Shown here one piece after another: positions 1-6,059 of a DNA stretch of 31,754 bases. Each line of letters opens with the position of its first letter. Positions within the stretch are counted from its first letter, which is position 1. Where the stretch lies: positions 1 through 31,754 of the forward strand of contig JADKJE010000013.1 in assembly GCA_016722515.1 (NCBI GenBank), read 5' to 3'. The stretch is from Alphaproteobacteria bacterium (GTDB lineage Bacteria > Pseudomonadota > Alphaproteobacteria > Rickettsiales > JADKJE01). The translations under genes and the position numbers were made by a program. The notes under the pieces are model-generated. The model worked only from the letters and a program-made list of their open reading frames with translations. It was not told the origin of the DNA and made no database searches.

Positions 1-2
1 AA

Positions 3-416
3 AACGGCAATTTAACAAGAGTAGAGCAGGAAAGATTAGCTGAGAATATTGAGCTCATGAAGTCGGGCGACATCCCGATTCCGGGGGCTAATGTAATCCC
101 GTTTAATGGGAGGGTGGAGGAGCTAGAGAGGTCCGGCCCGCCGCGAAAGCTCCCAGAGTCTAGGCCGGGAGTCCCGTTCTACGAATCCATGACCGCTATG
201 AGAAGCGAGGAAGTAGGAATTAATGTTCGGGTGTGGCGTAAAATCCCAGAGATTCCAACCGGCCCAGACAAGGCCGTGCTTGCAGCGTTTAAGTCAATTA
301 CTACGGATGATGACATGGTAACAATGGCTTATAAGTTTGCTGGAATCCCGGACGTTACCGCATTTGAAATAACTGACGGTCGCGGCTTTGGCGTTGTTGT
401 CTATACGGAGTGGTAG
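3..416 (+). CDS. hypothetical protein, 5' end outside window
   Basis: The reading frame is open from the left edge, and the upstream codons (reading ...VEQERLAENIELMKSG) look protein-like, so the ATG at 57 is probably internal and the gene starts outside the window. From that ATG the product is 119 aa. It has a Pro/Gly-rich N-terminal third and a C-terminal part ending in FEITDGRGFGVVVYTEW, which resembles a small alpha/beta domain. I recognise no family. It is the first of a run of tightly packed small plus-strand genes, with only 3 bases before the next ATG. A role in early takeover or accessory functions is inferred from context only. Confidence 0.65.
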   Translation, partial: NGNLTRVEQERLAENIELMKSGDIPIPGANVIPFNGRVEELERSGPPRKLPESRPGVPFYESMTAMRSEEVGINVRVWRKIPEIPTGPDKAVLAAFKSITTDDDMVTMAYKFAGIPDVTAFEITDGRGFGVVVYTEW

Positions 417-419
417 GAC

Positions 420-635
420 ATGGGGCCGAACACTCGGACAAAGGCTAGAATGGAAAAAATGCTTGGCGACATGGCTACTAAGAATTACGATCTAAGGCTT
501 GAGCTCGAAAGAGTGAAAGAGAAGACCGTTAGAGAGGTCGCCCAGATTTTATTAATGCCCGACAACCAAAACAAACTCTTTACCGAGGCTGATCTGGTTG
601 CGCTTTGGAAAAAATGGAATGATCCTCCAGCTTAA
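420..635 (+). CDS. small charged helical protein, hypothetical
   Basis: This is a 71-aa ORF starting 3 bases after the upstream stop, with a weak AGGAC just before the ATG. Residues 8-45 are rich in Lys, Glu, Arg and Leu with no helix breakers, which suggests one long amphipathic helix or short coiled coil. A second part (about 48-71) has a Leu/Trp pattern. No catalytic motif, membrane segment or recognised family is seen. Its 3' end overlaps the likely start of the next gene at 619, which suggests translational coupling. Function unknown. Confidence 0.6.
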   Translation: MGPNTRTKARMEKMLGDMATKNYDLRLELERVKEKTVREVAQILLMPDNQNKLFTEADLVALWKKWNDPPA

Positions 636-846
636 TCCTGCCATTTGGGTCTTAACCCCGAAAGGGGAAGGACATGCGCTGTTTATCATTGATTACGGGC
701 CTAATATTAATACGGTCTGGGTGGTGCATTGTTTTGAAGACAGCACCGTTATCCATGTAGATAGTTCTGAGGTGAAAATATTCGGGAACGAAATGTATAA
801 CGTACCCCATCCAAAACCCTTTAAGGGCCGAAACGTAGACCTATAA
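619..846 (+). CDS. conserved-type small phage hypothetical protein
   Basis: A longer frame opens at a TTG (598), but the ATG at 619 is preferred because it overlaps the end of the previous gene, as elsewhere in this operon. It gives 75 aa. The text LTPKGEGHALFIIDYGPN, then WVVHCFEDS and VKIFGNEMYN, follows a pattern I recall from many short uncharacterised phage proteins (a 'TPKG.G.A..IDYG' strand, a hydrophobic strand, an acidic turn, then an N.E motif). It is probably a small beta-rich domain. No enzymatic residues are evident, and its biochemical role is unknown. Confidence 0.65.
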   Translation: MILQLNPAIWVLTPKGEGHALFIIDYGPNINTVWVVHCFEDSTVIHVDSSEVKIFGNEMYNVPHPKPFKGRNVDL

Positions 847-865
847 CTTTGCATCGTAATCCCCT

Positions 866-1129
866 ATGACTGAAAACGAAGCAATGGCGCATGTTCTCCA
901 GGTGGCTATTATTGCCGCCATCTGTGAGAACAGCCGAGAAGCTAAAAGGTGGCTACTACTAGATAGGAAGCTTTCCTGGGATCTAGCAACGCCTGAGCCT
1001 GGCGGATTCGTTGAGTGCTGCCAGACTCTAGGCCTTAACTGGCGAGAGCTTAGGCGCACACTAAAGGGCGCTGTGGCGATTCGAGATGCTGTACCCACTA
1101 GTGTACCTGTGCTAGAATCTGAATCATGA
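866..1129 (+). CDS. small helical phage protein, hypothetical
   Basis: The product is 87 aa. The order of elements is a hydrophobic helix (residues 6-20), EAKRWLLLDRKLSWD, then ECCQTLGLNWRELRRTL. This resembles short phage proteins in which an 'EA..WL' helix is followed by a 'C..LGL....R..L' helix-turn-helix-like segment, so nucleic-acid binding is possible but unproven. The stop overlaps the next start (ATGA at 1126-1129), so the two genes are probably translationally coupled. A minus-strand ORF over the same bases is taken as a shadow because it breaks the operon direction. Confidence 0.65.
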   Translation: MTENEAMAHVLQVAIIAAICENSREAKRWLLLDRKLSWDLATPEPGGFVECCQTLGLNWRELRRTLKGAVAIRDAVPTSVPVLESES

Positions 1130-1317
1130 AACAAATTCTTACCGCAGCCGGGCTTGCTAGACTTAGAAACGTAACTAAGAGTTACATAGCGAGGCTCTGC
1201 CGTCTACCAAAGACTCATCCACTCCATATTCAGGCCGTTAAGATTAATGGCAGATTCGTCATTACAGATCCAAAAGTCCTTGCTGAGTATCCTGGAAAAT
1301 TTATTTCAGAGCTCTAG
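1126..1317 (+). CDS. small HTH DNA-binding protein (excisionase/MerR-like)
   Basis: This is a 63-aa protein starting in the ATGA overlap with its upstream neighbour. Residues 6-28 (TAAGLARLRNVTKSYIARLC) have the spacing of a helix-turn-helix of the excisionase/AlpA or MerR winged type. They are followed by VKINGRFVITDPKVLAEY, a beta-wing-like hairpin in which a 'ngrfvI' strand precedes a final helix. Such proteins act as excisionases, directionality factors or small transcription regulators. An 80-base stretch follows before the next gene, so it closes a sub-operon and could regulate the segment after it. The assignment rests on pattern, not a named family match. Confidence 0.55.
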   Translation: MKQILTAAGLARLRNVTKSYIARLCRLPKTHPLHIQAVKINGRFVITDPKVLAEYPGKFISEL

Positions 1318-1397
1318 TTCTTTTTCTATTGTACTCTTTAGTGAACTCCAGTACTCTTCTCGCAGCTGGGAACAGTAAAATTTAACGCAGGAGAGCT

Positions 1398-1562
1398 ATG
1401 GAAGGCATCATCTGGGCATTTGTAATCGAAGCGACGTTAGTGATTTTAGCTGGCCTCGCGATCATAGCAATGAGCGGTTGTAGAGCTAATGAGCAGAGGC
1501 CAGGGTTTGAGATTGGTAATGGATACTACGTTAGTAATTTAACAATTAGGGAGATGAAATGA
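1398..1562 (+). CDS. 54-aa single-pass membrane micro-protein
   Basis: A short ORF with a good ribosome-binding site (AGGAGAG at 1389-1395) a few bases before the ATG. Residues 3-27 form an uninterrupted hydrophobic segment (IIWAFVIEATLVILAGLAII) ending in AMSGC, a weak lipobox-like sequence. A short hydrophilic tail follows. There is no N-terminal positive charge, so an ordinary lipoprotein signal is doubtful and a single TM anchor is more likely. The stop overlaps the ATG of the sponge-like gene at 1559 (ATGA), which argues that both are translated together. Function unknown. Confidence 0.6.
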   Translation: MEGIIWAFVIEATLVILAGLAIIAMSGCRANEQRPGFEIGNGYYVSNLTIREMK

Positions 1563-1789
1563 TAGACGGAACAAGCAATTTACAATGGATGAAGCCAGGG
1601 CCGATGGCTCAAGAACAGATGGCGTTGATTAGGGCAGCATGTCTTCACCTCGAAGAAGGACTACGAAAAAACCTAAATCCAAATCGTGAATCGTCGCTGG
1701 CTCTCACTAAATTGGAAGAGTGCTGTCAGTGGGCGATTAAGAGCATCTGCGTAGAGGATAGCAAGTCACACACTCTCAGACCAGAATGA
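1559..1789 (+). CDS. Acb2/Tad1-type hairpin protein, putative anti-CBASS/anti-Thoeris sponge
   Basis: This is a 76-aa all-helical protein. Residues about 17-37 form the first helix (QEQMALIRAACLHLEEGLRK). Residues 42-63 contain NRESSLALTKLEECCQWAIK, which closely follows the 'R...LA.TKLEEA..WA..AI' signature I know from the helical-hairpin domain shared by phage Acb2 and Tad1 proteins. In the characterised members this domain oligomerises and sequesters cyclic di- or trinucleotides or gcADPR signals, so that CBASS or Thoeris effectors are not activated. Length is slightly below that of characterised Acb2. It sits in an accessory operon, coupled by ATGA overlaps to a TM micro-protein and to the next gene, as expected for a counter-defence gene. 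Ligand and activity are inferred. Confidence 0.65.
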   Translation: MIDGTSNLQWMKPGPMAQEQMALIRAACLHLEEGLRKNLNPNRESSLALTKLEECCQWAIKSICVEDSKSHTLRPE

Positions 1790-2184
1790 TCAAGCAAACG
1801 AAGCCAGATTTAGAAGACCTCTCTCGCCACGCAGTGAGAGAGGAGTTAAGGATTTTAGCGAGGGAGTACGAGAGTGGAACCAAACAACGACAAGATATTC
1901 GAGATGGCCGCACTGCAAAAGAGCAAGACCTACAAAATAGACAAAATTTGCGAGAATTGCGGCAAGAGTTGGTCGCTGAACATCCCAAGGGGCAAGCTAG
2001 TGATGGAGTACATCGAAACACCTTGCGCGAATTGCGGAGTGAGCCAGCAGCAGGTACGGGAATACTGGCAAGGACAGAGCCCGCAAATACACGAAGCAAA
2101 TCCGATTTATACGGGGCCGTCTTGCGGTGGCAAGACCCCGCGCTGATTGCGTTGAGGGCAAAATTGGGAGGGGGGATAAAATGA
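1786..2184 (+). CDS. overlapping ORF, uncertain hypothetical protein
   Basis: This 132-aa frame begins in an ATGA overlap with the sponge-like gene. Its first 35 residues (MIKQTKPDLEDLSRHAVREE...) read like a genuine helical protein. From about position 1874 it runs in a different frame over a convincing zinc-ribbon ORF, and its composition becomes Arg/Glu/Gln-rich, as an out-of-frame reading would. Either two proteins are encoded in overlapping frames, or only one of these frames is used after 1874. No domain is recognised. Confidence 0.4.
   Translation: MIKQTKPDLEDLSRHAVREELRILAREYESGTKQRQDIRDGRTAKEQDLQNRQNLRELRQELVAEHPKGQASDGVHRNTLRELRSEPAAGTGILARTEPANTRSKSDLYGAVLRWQDPALIALRAKLGGGIK
1874..2146 (+). 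CDS. small zinc-ribbon protein
   Basis: A 90-aa frame opening at a GTG preceded by AGGGAG (1861-1866, good spacing). An ATG at 1904 is an alternative start. Residues 26-55 contain CENCGKSW and CANCG separated by 22 residues, a classic two-knuckle Cys4 zinc ribbon. The tail is polar, with Gln and Gly/Pro. Such proteins commonly bind nucleic acid or protein partners, but no specific role is indicated. It lies inside the 1786-2184 frame in a different phase. The clear Cys pattern makes this the better-supported of the two. Confidence 0.6.
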   Translation: MEPNNDKIFEMAALQKSKTYKIDKICENCGKSWSLNIPRGKLVMEYIETPCANCGVSQQQVREYWQGQSPQIHEANPIYTGPSCGGKTPR

Positions 2185-2246
2185 CCCGCCATAATCCACC
2201 GCGACAGAGCGTTAGTTGAATTTTTGAAGAGGAGAGAGGGACGAGT

Positions 2247-3026
2247 ATGGATATTAAAGATACGGTATTTCAGAGACGACATCGTGACGATGAGCACTAT
2301 GACGAAATTAAAATTCGGATGGTGCCGCGCTGGAAAAGCTCGGAAATGTCGGGCGATGAGTGGCGGGTTAGTGCCGTTGTAGAGTTCTACCGCAAAGGGC
2401 ATTTAGTTTTCGAGCGCGGATTTGGACGCATGAGCGCAGCGGTAGCGGCGATTCCTTGGTTCTTTCTTGCAGCTGGCGAGAACGGAGAAACGAAACCAAT
2501 CCCCAAGGCATTGGAAAACTCCCTTTGTCAGCAAGTCGGGTGCGGGAATACCGCCACCATTCGCTACCGACTCAAAAAGGAATACTCCCGCGATGGCAGC
2601 TTTAAAAAAGACCCCACGTTCCAGCTAGTGACGCAGTTCTGCGACAAGCACAAGCGGCGCGGAGATTGCGGTATGGAAGATTCCGACATGAACTATGAGG
2701 AGATTCCTATGGGCGAAGTGAAAATTTCAACAGCGGAAAAGCTGGCAACCGAAATGAATAAAGCCGGTTGTCCCACATGGATGATCGAGAAGGCGCAAAA
2801 ATACCACTATGATGATTTCCGCTCGCCATTTGCGACTCCGTGCATAAACCTAGTGAACGATCTTCAAGCTAACGGGTTTAAGCATCTCGCAGAACGGGCA
2901 AAATCGGGAGAGTTTGACTCTCAAAAATGGGAATCAGACGCATGGGCCGACAGCCAAGAAGGACAAGCGATAAGAGCGGAACTAGGGTCGATAGCATCGA
3001 CGGTAATGGGACCGCAAAAACATTAA
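2247..3026 (+). CDS. hypothetical protein with Cys/His zinc-like cluster
   Basis: The product is 259 aa with a strong ribosome-binding region (GAGGAGAGAGGG) before the ATG. The N-terminal 75 residues look like a mixed alpha/beta domain. Residues 95-145 contain CQQVGC, a strand-rich segment, then FCDKHKRRGDCGMED. These spaced Cys/His residues suggest a structural zinc site. The C-terminal 90 residues are helical, with PTWMIEKAQKYHYDDFRSP. I recall 'FCdkH..RGDC..ED' in uncharacterised phage and bacterial proteins but no assigned function. It is the largest gene of the plus-strand operon and is followed 13 bases later by the next start. Confidence 0.7.
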   Translation: MDIKDTVFQRRHRDDEHYDEIKIRMVPRWKSSEMSGDEWRVSAVVEFYRKGHLVFERGFGRMSAAVAAIPWFFLAAGENGETKPIPKALENSLCQQVGCGNTATIRYRLKKEYSRDGSFKKDPTFQLVTQFCDKHKRRGDCGMEDSDMNYEEIPMGEVKISTAEKLATEMNKAGCPTWMIEKAQKYHYDDFRSPFATPCINLVNDLQANGFKHLAERAKSGEFDSQKWESDAWADSQEGQAIRAELGSIASTVMGPQKH

Positions 3027-3039
3027 AGGAGCCCACAAA

Positions 3040-3225
3040 ATGACACGCAAGCGGAAGGCTAGGGAGTGGTGGGTTAATGTCCTCGGATGTGGTGACCCCT
3101 ACTTATTCTTATATGACACTAAACGTGAGGCGCTGACTATTTTAAGAAGTGAGTGGCCTCCACGCGGAGCCAAAACAATAAAAGTCCGTGAAGTTCTACC
3201 CAAAAAGCGGAGGTCGAAGAAATGA
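3040..3225 (+). CDS. small basic hypothetical protein
   Basis: This is a 61-aa protein with a good Shine-Dalgarno sequence (AAAGGAG) upstream. It is strongly basic at both ends (MTRKRKAREWW... and ...PKKRRSKK), with an aromatic centre GDPYLFLYDTKREAL. The charge suggests nucleic-acid or membrane-surface contact. No family is recognised. The ATG of the next gene overlaps its stop (3222-3225, ATGA), so the pair is probably coupled. Confidence 0.6.
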   Translation: MTRKRKAREWWVNVLGCGDPYLFLYDTKREALTILRSEWPPRGAKTIKVREVLPKKRRSKK

Positions 3226-3485
3226 GCGAGATAGGGCATCAGGGATTTACTTTTTTAGAAACAGTTGACGACAAAGATCAGATAATTGTCGAGTTCGACG
3301 ATGATTCGCCGGACATCGAAAGGGCGAAAGAGGTGATGGTCTTTACCCTTCCCGAACTCGAAGCTTTTGCGCGTGAGGTGTGGCAGAATGCGATAGTGCA
3401 ATGTCCTGACTGTGCGATTGAATATGGGTACAGAGGGACGGAGGTGTCCTTTGATGACTACTGGAAATCGCGGGGGAGCAAATGA
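3222..3485 (+). CDS. small acidic hypothetical protein
   Basis: An 87-aa acidic protein beginning in an ATGA overlap. The first half is strand-like and Asp/Glu-rich (DQIIVEFDDDSPDIERAKE). The second half has CPDC in IVQCPDCAIEYGYRG, a single Cys pair insufficient for a full zinc ribbon in one chain. Its acidic character contrasts with the basic protein just upstream, so a protein pair is conceivable but speculative. Its stop overlaps the next micro-gene at 3482. Confidence 0.6.
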   Translation: MSEIGHQGFTFLETVDDKDQIIVEFDDDSPDIERAKEVMVFTLPELEAFAREVWQNAIVQCPDCAIEYGYRGTEVSFDDYWKSRGSK

Positions 3486-3634
3486 GTGATAAAGAAATAG
3501 CGCAAGCATTTTGGAGCGGGCTGGAATTTATCGCGGCGATTTTTGAGTGCTCGGTTGGTGTGCTGTTTGTGTTGCTTTTGTGGTCCTTATTCGTGAGGAT
3601 CACCGCAGCGGCTTGGAAGAAGGGGGATAAATGA
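3482..3634 (+). CDS. 50-aa single-pass membrane micro-protein
   Basis: A short ORF wedged exactly between two neighbours by stop/start overlaps at both ends (ATG at 3482, ATGA at 3631-3634), which is strong support for a real gene. Residues about 14-40 (EFIAAIFECSVGVLFVLLLW and on) form one hydrophobic helix. The tail is basic (AWKKGDK). A short N-out or N-in anchor protein is likely. Holin-like, signalling or superinfection-exclusion roles are all possible, and nothing in the sequence decides between them. Confidence 0.55.
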   Translation: MSDKEIAQAFWSGLEFIAAIFECSVGVLFVLLLWSLFVRITAAAWKKGDK

Positions 3635-3894
3635 AAACCAAAGAGCAAGCGGCGGAGGAGTGGTACACAACCGCAATAAAAGAAGGTCGATTGCAGCGCG
3701 AAAAGGACGGCCATTCTGGATCGTGGGATGAGTTTTGGATGCCGATATCAATGGGGCCAGTAGATGCGTTCACGGCTGGCTGCCTCTGGACACTAAATGC
3801 GGTGCGGGAGGAGTTTGGGGCGGAGTTTGCCGACACTGATTATTTTATCAGGCGGTCGGCGTTTATTAAGCTTCTGGAGGAGATGGGGAAATGA
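3631..3894 (+). CDS. small hypothetical protein
   Basis: An 87-aa protein starting in an ATGA overlap, with AAGGGGGATAA as ribosome-binding region. It contains EQAAEEWYTTAIKEGR, then a Trp-rich acidic centre (SWDEFWMPISMG), and two helices (TAGCLWTLNAVREEF, SAFIKLLEEMGK). Composition and hydrophobic pattern fit a soluble folded protein. No motif identifies it. It ends in an ATGA overlap with the gene at 3891, continuing the coupled chain. Confidence 0.6.
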   Translation: MKTKEQAAEEWYTTAIKEGRLQREKDGHSGSWDEFWMPISMGPVDAFTAGCLWTLNAVREEFGAEFADTDYFIRRSAFIKLLEEMGK

Positions 3895-4241
3895 ATATCA
3901 TCGCAGCAATTACAGTCTTACTCATCGGCACCGTGGCAGACATCAAAAACTACGAGCGCATGTACCCCAAAGCCAATATCACCGTAGTAGATCATTCTGC
4001 GCGTGTGCGGTTCAGGAAGTTCGGCGGCCAGTATCGTCGGGCCTTATGGGCAGCGAGAGCGGAGAGAGTTAGGAAGAGGTTGCATGTTTTCCCGCGAGTG
4101 ATGGTTATCCTTGGTAGAGAGAGCTTACCAGGAACTTGGGACGGCGGCTGCGCTATTGGATCTACTGCGGTTTGCGATTATAGAGATTTGCGGCTTTGTA
4201 ATACGGTCGTGGTGGAGACGAGTTGTAGGGGGCTTAAATGA
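3891..4241 (+). CDS. hypothetical protein, C-terminal frame uncertain
   Basis: The 116-aa frame starts in an ATGA overlap. Its N-terminus (MNIIAAITVLLIGTVADIKN) is hydrophobic and could be a TM anchor or a buried strand and helix, followed by a basic segment (ALWAARAERVRKRLHVFPRV). After about 4110 another plus frame, opening at a TTG at 4111, reads more like a protein (ELGTAAALLDLLRFAIIEI), so either a second gene overlaps or a frameshift joins them. The annotated frame ends in an ATGA overlap with the 4238 gene, which supports its stop. Function unknown. Confidence 0.5.
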   Translation: MNIIAAITVLLIGTVADIKNYERMYPKANITVVDHSARVRFRKFGGQYRRALWAARAERVRKRLHVFPRVMVILGRESLPGTWDGGCAIGSTAVCDYRDLRLCNTVVVETSCRGLK

Positions 4242-4375
4242 TACGAAGACTAAAGTGCTACTTGGGGTTTCATCGGTGGATAGATTGCGCCGGTCTTATG
4301 TGTGGTGTCGTTCTCCACTGGAGCTATTGCCCATTTTGTAATAAGCGGACTCCCATGAAGCAAAGGCTTAACTAA
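4238..4375 (+). CDS. 45-aa zinc-ribbon-like micro-protein
   Basis: A short ORF starting in an ATGA overlap and ending in a TAATG overlap with the next gene, so both ends fit the operon. It contains LKCYLGFHRWIDC near the N-terminus and WSYCPFCNKR near residue 30. The Cys/His spacing (C7, H12, C17, C31, C34) suits a compact zinc site. Similar 'GFH.W..C....YC..C' micro-proteins are common in phages, without an assigned function. Confidence 0.6.
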   Translation: MIRRLKCYLGFHRWIDCAGLMCGVVLHWSYCPFCNKRTPMKQRLN

Positions 4376-4614
4376 TGGGGAAGAAAATCCACGATGAATT
4401 TTCCTCGCTGGGTGTTAGTCGGCAAAGAAAGTATCAGCTAAGAAAGAAAAAGCTAAAGCTCTGCCAGGAGTGCGGAGGGAAGCGGCTAACAGGAACGCAT
4501 TGCCGCAAATGCGCGATTGCCCATAGAGAACACCAGCGGCGGCGGATTAACAGTAAGAAGCGGTATCTTAACTGCTTAACCTACTCCGACCTAGACGGTG
4601 GCGCTGTTGATTAA
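4375..4614 (+). CDS. small basic zinc-binding protein
   Basis: The product is 79 aa and very basic. After a Lys/Arg-rich stretch (RQRKYQLRKKKLKL), residues 30-47 hold CQECGGKRLTGTHCRKC, a Cys4 pattern. A second basic helix follows (REHQRRRINSKKRY). This architecture is typical of small nucleic-acid-binding proteins with a zinc knuckle, and some HNH nuclease N-termini look similar, but the His-Asn-His core is absent. It is the last plus-strand gene. Its final 24 bases overlap, tail to tail, the end of the minus-strand gene at 4591. Confidence 0.65.
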   Translation: MGKKIHDEFSSLGVSRQRKYQLRKKKLKLCQECGGKRLTGTHCRKCAIAHREHQRRRINSKKRYLNCLTYSDLDGGAVD

Positions 4615-4842
4615 GATCTTAGCAAGTTGATCTGCGTCCTCGCCGTTCTCTTTTAGCACCGTGTGGAGTTTCTCCAGGTTCTCGCCGCTTGGAGCGTACC
4701 CGAACTCTTGAATCGCACTAACTACAGCCGGGACAGTCTTGGAGGTTAGGAACTTATCCTTGATAGCCTTAACAATTTCATCTGCATTGTTGGCAATGTA
4801 ATCAAGAATGAGGTTTAGAATAACAAGAACATAAGGTGGCAT
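4591..4842 (-). CDS. small hypothetical protein at end of late operon
   Basis: An 83-aa minus-strand ORF with GGAG seven bases before its ATG. Residues 3-16 (PYVLVILNLILDYI) are hydrophobic but interrupted. The rest is helical with Lys and Glu (IVKAIKDKFL, LEKLHTVLKENGEDADQLAK). The first helix is short for a TM segment, so a holin is possible but not favoured. It is the last gene of the minus operon, 17 bases after the exported Cys-rich protein, and it overlaps the last plus-strand gene. Confidence 0.6.
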   Translation of the reverse strand: MPPYVLVILNLILDYIANNADEIVKAIKDKFLTSKTVPAVVSAIQEFGYAPSGENLEKLHTVLKENGEDADQLAKILINSATV

Positions 4843-4859
4843 GGAGTTTCTCCGGAAAA

Positions 4860-6059
4860 TTAATCAACGCGAAATCTAGGTTTTTCAAGTATCCAACAAA
4901 ATCCATCAGCATGTAAGACCGAATTATCTGGATAGCTTCTAGGGTGTCCCATAAAATCATAGAGCCTACGCTTAGGATTAGTGGTGTCTGGGAGGTATGG
5001 CACCCCGTAGCGGTAGCCTGGAACGCCAGCCCTAGAGCCATCTATGCGCTTACCATGATTTAAGAGCTCCACCTTCTTAAAAGTCTTTCCAGATAGAGCC
5101 GGAGGCGACAACCAAACACTGTGCGCCCTGCCCTCGGAAAGCTTTAGCACGAACTTCTGTGGCCCATCGGGAGCTTTTAGCATCTTCCGGCAACCCTTTA
5201 GGTCGAGAGGATCAACGGCTTCGGTGGGCTTATCCACGGCATTGGAAATAGTCGCGCTATTGAAATCTTTTCCATCTCGACTAGCTGAGCAGTAGTTTGT
5301 ACGGTTCTGTCCTGGCTTAAAAGTCTCCCCTTTTGCTAGCCCGTTATTGCAGCCTTTCCAGGCGAGCACCAGGCGGCTTGGCTTATTCTTCCTCCAGTAG
5401 CTAAGCTGGTCGATTCCATCATAGTCGAGCCCATCATTATCAGCGATTAGGTTATTATTCCCAACGGGAGAGCCGTGCTTTTCGCAGACCATCCCAGGCT
5501 GACAGCGATCGTTTATAGGATTATCAACGAACTCAACACCGGGGTAGCTAGAGAATTTCGCCGCTACATATGCGTTTAGTTTCTTTCTGGCGGCTGGGTC
5601 GATGCTACACTCAAGACATGATTTTACGAAAAGTTTTAGCGGGCCTTTTGCCGATAAAAGATTCGCCTGAGCCATGGCAATCGAACGGTCAATGCGTTTG
5701 TATGTCGCAGGATCGTTCGCAAGTATTTTCTTTCCAGCTTCTCCTTGGCGCTGACCGGCAAAACATTCTGCTGGTTGGCAGGAGCGCCCTCTTTCGGGGA
5801 AGCATGTCGAGTTACATATATCAATGCGAATGTTTTTTTGCCTCGAATCTTCAAGAAGCCTTGGGGCGCATTTGCAACGGTTAGGGTTACTGGTTAGGTA
5901 CATCCAGCCAGCATTAATAACAGGAACTCCCCTATAGGCTGCTTCAATCGCTGAGCAGTCGGTATGCTCAGAGCACATTTGTAGAATCCAACTCACGCCA
6001 CGATTCTCCTGGGCAACGGAGACTTGAGCAAGGAGCAGAATAGCTAGCAAGTATCTCAT
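4860..6059 (-). CDS. large cysteine-rich exported protein, unknown
   Basis: The product is 399 aa with a clear Sec signal peptide (MRYLLAILLLAQVSVAQ, cleavage near residue 16-17). The mature part has about 16 cysteines (such as C29, C35, C62, C64, C82, C86, C94, C99), an even number that suits disulfides in the periplasm or outside. Segments such as IDICNSTCFPERG, FVKSCLECS, ADNDGLDYDGIDQLSYW and LVLAWKGCNNG alternate strand and helix. The spacing faintly recalls TIM-barrel glycosidase-like proteins, but I cannot assign a catalytic pair. It starts in an ATGA overlap with the SLT endolysin, with GGGGG as RBS, so a role at the envelope during lysis or as a secreted hydrolase is inferred. Confidence 0.75.
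   Translation of the reverse strand: MRYLLAILLLAQVSVAQENRGVSWILQMCSEHTDCSAIEAAYRGVPVINAGWMYLTSNPNRCKCAPRLLEDSRQKNIRIDICNSTCFPERGRSCQPAECFAGQRQGEAGKKILANDPATYKRIDRSIAMAQANLLSAKGPLKLFVKSCLECSIDPAARKKLNAYVAAKFSSYPGVEFVDNPINDRCQPGMVCEKHGSPVGNNNLIADNDGLDYDGIDQLSYWRKNKPSRLVLAWKGCNNGLAKGETFKPGQNRTNYCSASRDGKDFNSATISNAVDKPTEAVDPLDLKGCRKMLKAPDGPQKFVLKLSEGRAHSVWLSPPALSGKTFKKVELLNHGKRIDGSRAGVPGYRYGVPYLPDTTNPKRRLYDFMGHPRSYPDNSVLHADGFCWILEKPRFRVD

Noticed and set aside
1318..1397. Possible promoter (TAAAAT near 1377) in the 80-base gap before the TM micro-protein
   Set aside because: No convincing -35 box at proper spacing; the match is no better than chance for this A/T content.
2181..2219. ATG with a very strong GGAGGGGGGA leader opening a 12-codon ORF
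   Set aside because: The peptide is too short to support as a gene, and the next real gene has its own RBS. The purine run may be chance or a leader-peptide remnant.
1776..2402. 208-aa minus-strand frame across the sponge and zinc-ribbon genes
   Set aside because: It opposes the operon direction, spans several genes with good starts and coupling, and its Ser/Arg/Cys-rich text lacks any domain.
4612..4621. TAAGATCTTA palindrome at the convergence of the two operons
   Set aside because: It is only 10 bases, A/T-rich and without loop or U-tract, so it is not a credible bidirectional terminator.
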